DNA of 6,243 bases from an uncultured Atopobiaceae bacterium (GTDB taxonomy: Bacteria > Actinomycetota > Coriobacteriia > Coriobacteriales > Atopobiaceae). The notes beneath the pieces are model-generated. The model saw only the letters and a program-made list of their open reading frames with translations, was not told the origin of the DNA and did not search any database. Position numbers and translations under genes: made by a program. This document shows, piece by piece, positions 1 to 5,709 of the stretch (position 1 is the first letter of the stretch; every line of letters begins with the position of its first letter). The stretch covers positions 1 to 6,243 of the forward strand of contig CANPVI010000092.1 in the NCBI GenBank assembly GCA_947581665.1, given 5' to 3'.

Positions 1-20
1 CCGCAGTTCAGCGGTTTTCT
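1..20 (+). terminator. Probable right end of an intrinsic terminator for an upstream gene
   Basis: CCGC (1-4) and GCGG (11-14) can pair around a 6-nt loop and are followed at once by TTTTCT (15-20), the layout of a rho-independent terminator reading rightward. Only a 4-bp stem is visible because the window starts here, so the stem may extend to the left. The gene it would terminate lies outside the window. Confidence 0.35.
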
Positions 21-21
21 C

Positions 22-64
22 GGAGACCTCTCGAGAGGTTTCTAAAACCTGCCTACGACGTCGT
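22..64. repeat. Two short palindromes upstream of the promoter island
   Basis: ACCTCTCGAGAGGT (26-39) is a perfect 14-bp palindrome. With one G-T mismatch at 25/40 it extends to 23-42. ACGACGTCGT (55-64) is a second perfect palindrome of 10 bp. No T-run follows either one, so they do not look like terminators. They could be binding sites for dimeric regulators or chance palindromes in GC-rich DNA; no function can be assigned from sequence alone. Confidence 0.4.
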
Positions 65-88
65 CCCGACCTTTTTGCGTGGCCAAAG

Positions 89-171
89 GATAGGACTAAT
101 TATTTCAATCATTCTATATACCTGCACGTATATTAGCCGTCACAATTTCTCCATATTGAATTAGTCCTATC
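89..171. repeat. Perfect 13-bp inverted repeat bounding an AT-rich 57-bp segment
   Basis: GATAGGACTAATT (89-101) and AATTAGTCCTATC (159-171) are exact reverse complements separated by 57 bp. The enclosed DNA is much more AT-rich than the rest of the window, and a second palindrome lies near its middle (116-133). The right arm lies under the predicted promoter of the small gene at 263. Possible readings are paired operator sites for a looping regulator, a very short invertible promoter segment, or a relic of a miniature element. No target-site duplication is obvious, and no recombinase or regulator gene is in the window. Confidence 0.7.
116..133. promoter_or_regulatory. 18-bp imperfect palindrome, candidate operator
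   Basis: ATATACCTGCACGTATAT is symmetric in 16 of 18 positions; only the C/C pair at 122/127 breaks it. It lies inside the AT-rich segment between the two 13-bp repeat arms, upstream of the predicted -35 box. Size and symmetry fit a binding site for a dimeric helix-turn-helix regulator, but no cognate regulator is present here, so the function is inferred. Confidence 0.35.
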
Positions 172-184
172 AGGGGTATAGAAT
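156..184 (+). promoter_or_regulatory. Predicted sigma-70-type promoter for the small acidic protein gene
   Basis: TTGAAT (156-161) serves as a -35 box and TAGAAT (179-184, five of six matches to TATAAT) as a -10 box, with the ideal 17-nt spacing. Transcription would start near 190 and leave a leader of about 70 nt before the ATG at 263. The -35 box spans the inner edge of the right 13-bp repeat arm (159-171), and the rest of the arm fills part of the spacer. A protein bound there could block polymerase, and inversion of the segment would alter the -35 box. Confidence 0.5.
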
Positions 185-262
185 GCGCAGCCGAGGAACG
201 CACCACTCCACATCCGAAACGAAAGACACCCACGCGTTCCCAGACAAAGGAAGGAGACCGAG

Positions 263-586
263 ATGGACACGAAGACGTTCAATGGGTCCGCAACCGCGGT
301 TCTCCCCATTCGCGGTTGGAAGCTCGACTGGCACGGCGAGGACGCCCACCACACGACCGATCTCTACCTCGTGGATGGCGCCTGGCAGCCCCTCGGAAAC
401 GAGGAGCAGGCACAGACCTTCGTCCTGCCCGGCGGCTTCGACGCACGCCTTGATGGCCTTGGATCGAAGAGCATCGCCGACGGCTTCGGCCGCGACGCGC
501 TCCTCACAAGCGAGCTCGTGCGCGGCGAGCTCACGCCCGTCGTGATCGACTCCGACGGTCGACGCTTCGAGCTCCTCGCCGCCTAA
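263..586 (+). CDS. Small acidic hypothetical protein, 107 aa
   Basis: I do not recognise this protein. The start is set by AGGAAGGAG (249-256 region) about 6 nt before the ATG, and the stop is a TAA. The product is acidic, with roughly 17 Asp/Glu against 9 Lys/Arg. It has no cysteine, no signal peptide and no hydrophobic stretch long enough for a membrane span, so it is probably a soluble cytoplasmic protein. Three tryptophans (residues 19, 23 and 41) fall in the first 41 residues, around a GWKLDWHGED stretch. It appears monocistronic, with its own predicted promoter (156-184) and a strong terminator 49 nt after the stop. The next gene is on the opposite strand and converges on it, so context gives no hint of function. 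Reading frame, ribosome binding site and terminator together make a real gene likely. Confidence 0.75.
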   Translation: MDTKTFNGSATAVLPIRGWKLDWHGEDAHHTTDLYLVDGAWQPLGNEEQAQTFVLPGGFDARLDGLGSKSIADGFGRDALLTSELVRGELTPVVIDSDGRRFELLAA

Positions 587-599
587 GCGCCATCGAGAA

Positions 600-616
600 G
601 GCTGCCCTCGGCAGCC
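600..616 (+). other. Hairpin in the 3' untranslated region
   Basis: GGCTGCC (600-606) and GGCAGCC (610-616) form a perfect 7-bp stem with a 3-nt loop, 13 nt after the stop codon of the small acidic protein gene. No T-run follows, so it is not a terminator by itself. Together with the terminator just downstream it makes a double hairpin that could protect the transcript 3' end. Confidence 0.45.
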
Positions 617-634
617 CCCATCGCCCCCTCCTAA

Positions 635-659
635 GGACCCGCCACGGCGGGTCCTTTTT
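635..659 (+). terminator. Strong intrinsic terminator after the small acidic protein gene
   Basis: GGACCCGCC (635-643) and GGCGGGTCC (646-654) are perfect complements. Folding gives an 8-bp GC-rich stem closed by a CACG tetraloop, followed directly by five T residues (655-659). This is a textbook rho-independent terminator for rightward transcription. It lies between two converging genes and also forms a hairpin on the minus strand 14 nt past the transporter stop. There the 3' flank reads TTAGGAGG, a poor T-tract, so leftward termination would be weak. Confidence 0.9.
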
Positions 660-667
660 CGTGGCGC

Positions 668-1933
668 TTACGCCCCGGCGCGCTTCCATACGCGCTGGCC
701 GAAGAGGAGCGCGAGGGCGGTGATGGCGCTCGAGAGCACGCAGAACGCGAGCGCGATCGCGGGGATGAAGGCCTTCGAGATGGCGTCGATGAGAAGGCCG
801 CCGAAGAAGGCCGAGCCCGCCTTGCCGATGTCCGCGAAGAAGAAGAGCTCGCCGTTCACGGCGCCCCAGTGCTCCTTGGGGGTCTTCTTCGCGATGAGCG
901 CCTTGATGAGGGGCGACGTGGTGCCCACGGTGATGCCGTAGCCGATGGCGGCGAGGATGAGCGTCGCGAAGCTCGGCCAGATGGCGAAGAAGATGAACCC
1001 GACGATCTCCACCGACTGCAGCGGCAGGAGGAGCCAAGTCTTGTCGCTGTCGAAGACCTTGCCGCCGAGGAGCCGACAGGCGAGCGTGGCGAGCCCCGTG
1101 GCCACGAAGAACGCCGCGCCCACCTTGATGCCCGCGTACTTGGCGAAGATGAGGATGAAGGTCACGCAGAAGCCCTTCGGGATGCGCCGCGCGAGCGAGA
1201 TCACCATGAAGGGAAGCGCCTCGGGCATGAGGAGCGGCGCGATGAAGCGCTCGTAGGCGCTCGCACGCGGCGCCGCGGCCTGCGGTGCGCTTGCCTCGGG
1301 CTTGGGATTGGACGGCGTGGTGGCGAGCGTGTGGCGCCTTCTCTGGAGCAGGAGGATCGCGGCGATCGAGGCCACCATGAGCAGCGCATAGAACGCGTAA
1401 AACGCTTGGTAGCCGATGCCGTCGATGAGGCCGGTGGAGATGAGCGCGCCGAACATCGTGCCGAGCGAGGTGCCCGCGCCCTTGATGCCGAGGCGCTTTC
1501 CGAACTGCTTCTTCGAGGACGACCCGAGCACCGCCACCGTCATCACGTTGGTGGCGATGGCGAAGGCGCCGCCCTGGAGCACGCGCGCGAACATCGCCAT
1601 CGCGAAGCCGTCCCAGATGGCGGGCAGCGCGGTGCCGAGGAACATCACCGCGAGGCTCAGCAAGAGCACGCGGTAGTGCGAGAACGCGTCGGTGATCTCG
1701 CCGCCCACGAGGCGCATGACCATGCTCGAGAGCGTGAAGACGGCCACGAACGTACCGCCGATCGCGGCCGAGTACCCGACGGTGTCGTAGTAGTAGGGGA
1801 TGCCCGTGTTCAGGCCCTGCATGTAGAGGTTCGTGAAGAACGTGACGAGCACGAGCACGGCGAGCGTCACGTTCTCCGCGCTCATGGAGCGCGAAGGCCG
1901 CGCGGCCCTTCTCTCATCCCTCGGCCTCCCCAT
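668..1933 (-). CDS. Major facilitator superfamily (MFS) transporter
   Basis: A 421-residue inner-membrane secondary transporter with about 12 hydrophobic spans in two halves, joined by a hydrophilic Pro/Ala-rich loop (about 197-230). The family signature between spans 2 and 3 is present as R74-LVGG-EITD82-AFSHYR88. RVLQGG (117-122) matches the span-4 RxxQG motif, and a second-half counterpart is RLLGG-KVFD (287-295). The substrate cannot be read from sequence; uptake or efflux of a small organic solute is equally possible. The gene starts 9 nt after the aldehyde dehydrogenase stop, with AGGGG overlapping that stop codon, so it is probably co-transcribed and translationally coupled. The start is uncertain: ATG at 1933 has the nearby AGGGG, but the first 16 codons contain several rare AGG/AGA codons and the ATG at 1885 (MSAENVTL) gives a more typical N-terminus. 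A role with the aldehyde dehydrogenase is inferred from position only. Confidence 0.9.
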   Translation of the reverse strand: MGRPRDERRAARPSRSMSAENVTLAVLVLVTFFTNLYMQGLNTGIPYYYDTVGYSAAIGGTFVAVFTLSSMVMRLVGGEITDAFSHYRVLLLSLAVMFLGTALPAIWDGFAMAMFARVLQGGAFAIATNVMTVAVLGSSSKKQFGKRLGIKGAGTSLGTMFGALISTGLIDGIGYQAFYAFYALLMVASIAAILLLQRRRHTLATTPSNPKPEASAPQAAAPRASAYERFIAPLLMPEALPFMVISLARRIPKGFCVTFILIFAKYAGIKVGAAFFVATGLATLACRLLGGKVFDSDKTWLLLPLQSVEIVGFIFFAIWPSFATLILAAIGYGITVGTTSPLIKALIAKKTPKEHWGAVNGELFFFADIGKAGSAFFGGLLIDAISKAFIPAIALAFCVLSSAITALALLFGQRVWKRAGA

Positions 1934-1942
1934 GTGTGGCCC

Positions 1943-3403
1943 CTAGTGCGGCATGAGGGCTTTGAGCAGCCAGAACTTGTTGCCGAACGGGGGATTGCGG
2001 ATCGGCACCTCGAGCCAGGTGCCCTTCGTGAGGATGCTCTTGTAGTGCGTGAAGGTGTCGAAGCCGTGTTTGCCGTGGTACTCGCCGAGCCCGGAGTTGC
2101 CGAGGCCGCCGAAGCCGAGCGCGTTGTTGGCGATGTGCGTCACGCAGTCGTTCACGCAGCCGCCGCCGTAGGGAAGTTCGCGGATGACACGTCGCTGCAC
2201 CTCGCGATCCTCGGCGAAGACGTAGCAGGCGAGCGGGTGCGGCTGGGCCTTCTCCATGGCGAGGACCTCGTCGAGGTCCGTCCAGTTGATGACGGGGAGC
2301 ACCGGGCCGAAGATCTCCTGACCCATGAGCGGATCGTCGAGGGTGACGCCCGTCACGCACGTGGGCTCGATCTTGAGGCTCGTCTCGTCGCCGTGCCCGC
2401 CGAAGGCGATCTTCGTGCCCTCGGGGCGGTTTTGGATGAGGCCCATCACGCGCTTCCAGTGGTGGTCGGAGATCATGTGCGGCCACCAGGGGCACGTGAG
2501 CGCGTCGCCGTAGTAGCGCGTGAAGGTCTCCTCGAGGAGCTTCACGAGCTCATCGACCACGTCGACGTGCACGAGCAGGTGGTCGGGGGTCACGCAGGTC
2601 TGCCCGCAGTTGAGACCCTTGCCCCACGCGATGCGCTCGGCGGCGACCTTGAGGTTCGCGGAGCGATCCACGAAGCAGGGGCTCTTTCCGCCGAGCTCGA
2701 GCACTACCGGCGTGAGGTGCTCGGCCGCGGCGCCCATGATCTCCTTGCCCACCGGCGCGCTACCGGTGAAGAAGACGAAGTCGAAGTGGGGCTTCAACAG
2801 CCAGTCGTTCATGTTCGCCGAGCCCGGGAATCCGCAGACGAACCGCGGATCGAAGATCTGCCCCAAGAGCTCGCAGAGGAGCGCCCCGGTGTGCGCGGAG
2901 GTGCGCGAGGGCTTGAGGGCCACGCAGTTGCCTGCGGCGATGGCGTCCACGAGCGGCACGAGCGCGAGCTGGAGGGGGTAGTTCCACGGCGAGAGCACGA
3001 GCGCCACGCCATAGGGTTGGGGGTAGATCTTCGAGGACGACGGGAAGTGGTAGAGGGGTGTGGGCACGCGCTTCGGCTTCGACCACGCCGCGAGGTGCGC
3101 CACGCAGGTGTTGATCTCGTCGTAGACGAGCGCGAGCTCGGATTCGTAGCCCTCGAAGTGCGATTTGCCGAGGTCCGCCGAAAGCGCGTCGAGGACCTTC
3201 GTCTCGTTGGCCTTGAGCTGGGACTTCAATCGCCGGAGAGCGGCGATGCGGAAGGCGGGGTCGAGGGTGGCTCCGTGCTCGAACCATGTGCGCATGGCCG
3301 TGGCCTGATCCATGACGTCCTGGAGGCTCTCAAAGGTAGGTTGAGCGGCGTGAGTGGGAACGGCCGGCGTAGAGGCTACGCTCGCGGCGGTGGTGGCGGC
3401 CAT
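1943..3403 (-). CDS. NAD(P)-dependent aldehyde dehydrogenase, class 3 (ALDH3) type
   Basis: Predicted soluble enzyme oxidising an aldehyde to its carboxylic acid with NAD+ or NADP+. In the 486-residue form the visible motifs are SPWNYPL (catalytic-site Asn141), FTGSAPVG (nucleotide binding, about 213-219), ELGGKSP (general base Glu236), GQTCVTPDH (nucleophile Cys270) and QEIFGP (Glu363/Phe365). The C-terminal segment with GGGCVND, FGGLGNSGLGEYHGKHGFDTF and HYKSIL is typical of ALDH3-like enzymes. Length fits the family (about 450-490), and all catalytic residues are intact. Start choice: an in-frame GTG at 3451 would add 16 residues, but those codons include TGT, AAT and AGA, unlike the body of the gene, and a TGTAAT -10-like box lies inside that stretch. 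ATG at 3403 has GAGGA upstream, though at a long spacing. It is first gene of a probable two-gene unit with the MFS transporter. The substrate is unknown: aliphatic and aromatic aldehydes are both handled by this class. Confidence 0.93.
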   Translation of the reverse strand: MAATTAASVASTPAVPTHAAQPTFESLQDVMDQATAMRTWFEHGATLDPAFRIAALRRLKSQLKANETKVLDALSADLGKSHFEGYESELALVYDEINTCVAHLAAWSKPKRVPTPLYHFPSSSKIYPQPYGVALVLSPWNYPLQLALVPLVDAIAAGNCVALKPSRTSAHTGALLCELLGQIFDPRFVCGFPGSANMNDWLLKPHFDFVFFTGSAPVGKEIMGAAAEHLTPVVLELGGKSPCFVDRSANLKVAAERIAWGKGLNCGQTCVTPDHLLVHVDVVDELVKLLEETFTRYYGDALTCPWWPHMISDHHWKRVMGLIQNRPEGTKIAFGGHGDETSLKIEPTCVTGVTLDDPLMGQEIFGPVLPVINWTDLDEVLAMEKAQPHPLACYVFAEDREVQRRVIRELPYGGGCVNDCVTHIANNALGFGGLGNSGLGEYHGKHGFDTFTHYKSILTKGTWLEVPIRNPPFGNKFWLLKALMPH

Positions 3404-3537
3404 GGGGGGTCTCGCTTCCTCGTACAGGGGGTGGTGCTGATTACAATCCACTTGTACCCCGATCGCTCAGGCGTTTCGGGTTTATTTACGTGCGCGTTTG
3501 CGTGCATGCGGGGCGAGGCGTGGGAGGAGGTGCGCGC
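3404..3537. promoter_or_regulatory. Divergent intergenic region between the ALDH and acyltransferase genes
   Basis: Both flanking genes should be transcribed outward from here. GATTACAATC (3439-3448) is near-palindromic, with four-base arms around AC. It offers TACAAT on the plus strand (3442-3447) and TGTAAT on the minus strand (3445-3440), each five of six matches to a -10 box. No convincing -35 box at proper spacing was found for either, so the promoters are tentative. The plus-strand gene has a clear AGGAGG ribosome binding site at 3525-3530. No terminator or RNA gene is seen. Confidence 0.35.
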
Positions 3538-5601
3538 ATGGCGGCGAGGCGGTCACGATCGGTCCGATCCGCGCGGTCCACCCGTCCCCCGAGGCAGGGC
3601 GCTCCGCACTCCCCGATGCCTCCGCGTGCGCCTGAGCGCACCGGCGCCCTCGCGGCTGCGCCCGCCCCAGAGCCGCGCGCCTCGCACATGCCCTATGTGC
3701 CCGCGCTCGATGGGCTTCGCGCCTTCGCGGTGCTCTGCGTGGTGCTCTACCACCTGAAGACCGTCTGGGCGCCGTGCGGGCTCCTCGGCGTGACCGTCTT
3801 CTTCGTGCTCTCCGGCTACCTCATCACCTCGCTCATCGTGGATGAGTGGCGTCGCACGCACCACCTCGACCTCAAGCTCTTCTGGATCAAGCGCCTGCGC
3901 CGCATCATGCCGGCCATCGCGTTTTTGCTGCTCGCACTCGTGCCGCTCTGCGCGATCTTCTCGCCGGTGATGCTCACGAAGCTCAGGAACGACTTCATCC
4001 CGAGCCTCCTCTTCTACAACAACTGGTGGCAGATCTTCCAAAACGTGAGCTACTTCGAGAACCTCGGCTCGCCGAGCCCGGTGACGCACCTGTGGTCGCT
4101 CGCGATCGAGGAGCAGTTCTACATCGTGCAACCGCTCGTGCTCATCCTGCTCTTCAAGCTCAGGTCCTCCAGGCGCACCGTCGCGAACGTGCTCGGCGTC
4201 CTCGCCATTGCATCCGTGGTGGAGATGGCGATCCTCTACCAGCCGGACGGCGATCCCTCGCGTGTGTACTACGGCACCGATACGCGTGCGTTTTCGCTGC
4301 TCATCGGCGCGTGGTTCGCGGTGATGTTCCCGGCGGGCAAGGCGCGCTCGCGGCGTTTCGCGCGCAATCTCGGCCTTCCCTTCGAGGTGGGTGCGCTCGT
4401 CTCGCTCGTGGTCATCGTCTGGATGGTCTTCACGGTGAGCGCCTACGAGCCCTTCCTCTACCGCGGCGGGTTCTTCCTCGTCTCGGTGCTCTCCGGCATC
4501 GCCATCGTGGGGCTCTGCGCGCCGCACGGGCTCCTCGCGCGGGTGTTCTCCCTCGCGCCGCTCGTATGGCTCGGCAAGCGCTCCTATGGCCTCTACCTCT
4601 GGCACTACCCGCTGCTTTTGCTCATGAACCCGCCGACGGACTTCGAGGAGCCCTCGCCCTTCTCGCTCATCGTCCAGGTGGTGGTGATCCTCGCGGCCAC
4701 GGAGTTCTCGTACCACTTCATCGAGACGCCGATCCGCCACGGGGTGCTCGGCCGCACGTGGCACGCGCTTCGCGATCGCCTGACGACGCCGGGCGCGGTG
4801 GTGCGCACGCATCCCGGCTATGCCGCCTCCCTCGCGGCGCTCCTCGTGGCCGTCGTGGTGTGCTGGATCGCGGTGCCGCCGACGCTCGCCGTGGAGAAGG
4901 AGGGTGGCGCGGAGACGCTCGACCCCGCCGAGGTGGTGGCCCGGCAAAACGCGGAGCCGGGCGCCGACGCCGAGGGCGAGGAGACGTCCACGCCGAAGGT
5001 CTACGCCACGGCCGAGGAGCGCCTCGCCGACCTGCCGGCGGACCCCGCCCAGTGGAACGTGCTCCTCGTGGGCGATTCGGTGGCGGAGACGGCGTATCCG
5101 CAATTCACCGAGTACTTCGTGAATGGCGCCATCGACGCCGTGGTGGGCCGCACGCTCGAGGAGGGCACCTGGACGCTCCAGGACTGGATGAACAACGGCT
5201 GGAATGGCGATTGCGTGGTGCTCGTACTCGGTACGAACACCTACGTGTCCTCGGGCGAGTTCGAGCGCGAGTATACGGAGGCGCTCGATTCCATCCCCGC
5301 GAACGTCCCGGTCTTCGTGCTCACGAACCGCGACCCGCTCATCGAGGGCTCGCCCAACAACGAGATCATCACGCGGCTCTCCGGCGAGCGCGACAACGTC
5401 TACCTCATCGATTGGTACAACCTCACCGCCGCCCACAGCGACTGGTTCGAAAAGGACGGCGCTCACGTGACGGTGGGCTACGGCGCCGAGCAGTTCCTGA
5501 ACACGATCATCGAGGCCATGCGCGACGCCCAGGCGAGCGCGTCGGCGAATCAGGCGCCCCAAGCCCAAGCCGAGGCGCAGGAGCAGCCCTCGGCTTCGTA
5601 A
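3538..5601 (+). CDS. OatA-like membrane acyltransferase-3 / SGNH O-acetyltransferase
   Basis: A 687-residue fusion of an integral-membrane acyltransferase-3 domain and an extracytoplasmic SGNH esterase-fold domain, the layout of OatA-type peptidoglycan O-acetyltransferases. The membrane part would pass an acetyl group across the membrane and the SGNH part place it on a surface polymer. Visible motifs are LDGLRAF (57-63) and YH (71-72), FFVLSGY, RRIMP, HLWSLAIEEQFY (184-195), GKRSYGLYLWHYP (346-358) and FIETPIR. About 11 membrane spans end near 448. After a linker come GDS with nucleophile Ser514, VVGR, LGTN (565-567) and DGAH with Asp640/His643, so the catalytic set looks complete. The N-terminal 50 residues are Arg/Ser/Pro-rich and the C-terminal 25 Ala/Gln-rich. 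ATG 3538 is chosen because AGGAGG lies 7 nt upstream; an earlier GTG at 3490 lacks this. The acceptor could instead be another glycan. Confidence 0.9.
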   Translation: MAARRSRSVRSARSTRPPRQGAPHSPMPPRAPERTGALAAAPAPEPRASHMPYVPALDGLRAFAVLCVVLYHLKTVWAPCGLLGVTVFFVLSGYLITSLIVDEWRRTHHLDLKLFWIKRLRRIMPAIAFLLLALVPLCAIFSPVMLTKLRNDFIPSLLFYNNWWQIFQNVSYFENLGSPSPVTHLWSLAIEEQFYIVQPLVLILLFKLRSSRRTVANVLGVLAIASVVEMAILYQPDGDPSRVYYGTDTRAFSLLIGAWFAVMFPAGKARSRRFARNLGLPFEVGALVSLVVIVWMVFTVSAYEPFLYRGGFFLVSVLSGIAIVGLCAPHGLLARVFSLAPLVWLGKRSYGLYLWHYPLLLLMNPPTDFEEPSPFSLIVQVVVILAATEFSYHFIETPIRHGVLGRTWHALRDRLTTPGAVVRTHPGYAASLAALLVAVVVCWIAVPPTLAVEKEGGAETLDPAEVVARQNAEPGADAEGEETSTPKVYATAEERLADLPADPAQWNVLLVGDSVAETAYPQFTEYFVNGAIDAVVGRTLEEGTWTLQDWMNNGWNGDCVVLVLGTNTYVSSGEFEREYTEALDSIPANVPVFVLTNRDPLIEGSPNNEIITRLSGERDNVYLIDWYNLTAAHSDWFEKDGAHVTVGYGAEQFLNTIIEAMRDAQASASANQAPQAQAEAQEQPSAS

Positions 5602-5635
5602 GCCGGCGCCAAAACGCCCGCCTCCTTGTGTGTAA

Positions 5636-5663
5636 ACCCCGCGCCGCGGGGTACCAGCATTTT
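5636..5663 (+). terminator. Weak or imperfect terminator hairpin after the acyltransferase gene
   Basis: ACCCCGC (5636-5642) and GCGGGGT (5646-5652) form a perfect 7-bp stem with a 3-nt loop, 34 nt past the acyltransferase stop. The only T-run (TTTT, 5660-5663) begins 7 nt after the stem, so termination is probably partial. Readthrough into the hydrolase gene is plausible, and the hairpin may act more as a leader element than a full stop. Confidence 0.4.
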
Positions 5664-5675
5664 GAGGAAAGAAGT

Positions 5676-5694
5676 CAGAGCGGGGACGCTTCTG
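5676..5694 (+). promoter_or_regulatory. Leader hairpin just upstream of the hydrolase ribosome binding site
   Basis: CAGAGCG (5676-5682) pairs with CGCT-T-CTG (5687-5694) around a GGGA loop, giving a 7-bp stem with one bulged T. It ends 4 nt before the AAGGAGG ribosome binding site (5699-5705) of the hydrolase gene. It could tune translation initiation or protect the transcript. No known riboswitch fold is recognised. No well-spaced promoter was found in 5602-5709, so this leader may belong to a transcript that starts further upstream. Confidence 0.35.
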
Positions 5695-5709
5695 CAAAAA
5701 GGAGGAGCC

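Noticed and set aside
89..171. A CRISPR array or transposon insertion at the inverted repeats
   Set aside because: There are only two inverted arms, no direct repeat series, no transposase and no visible target-site duplication.
183..545. An alternative 120-codon frame overlapping the small acidic protein gene
   Set aside because: It starts inside the predicted -10 box, has no ribosome binding site and gives a Ser/Arg/Thr-rich shadow translation. The frame starting at 263 has a strong ribosome binding site.
3490..3537. GTG at 3490 as the start of the acyltransferase
   Set aside because: There is no ribosome binding site before it, while ATG 3538 has AGGAGG at a 7-nt spacing.
869..3757. A 962-codon open frame on the plus strand opposite the transporter and aldehyde dehydrogenase genes
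   Set aside because: The translation is a monotonous Arg/Glu/His/Ala-rich string with no domain, and it lies antisense to two clear protein families. Such long shadow frames arise from GC-rich codon bias.
3404..5601. A divergent toxin-antitoxin or restriction-type defence module
   Set aside because: The genes read as metabolic and envelope enzymes with family motifs. None carries nuclease, methylase or toxin signatures.
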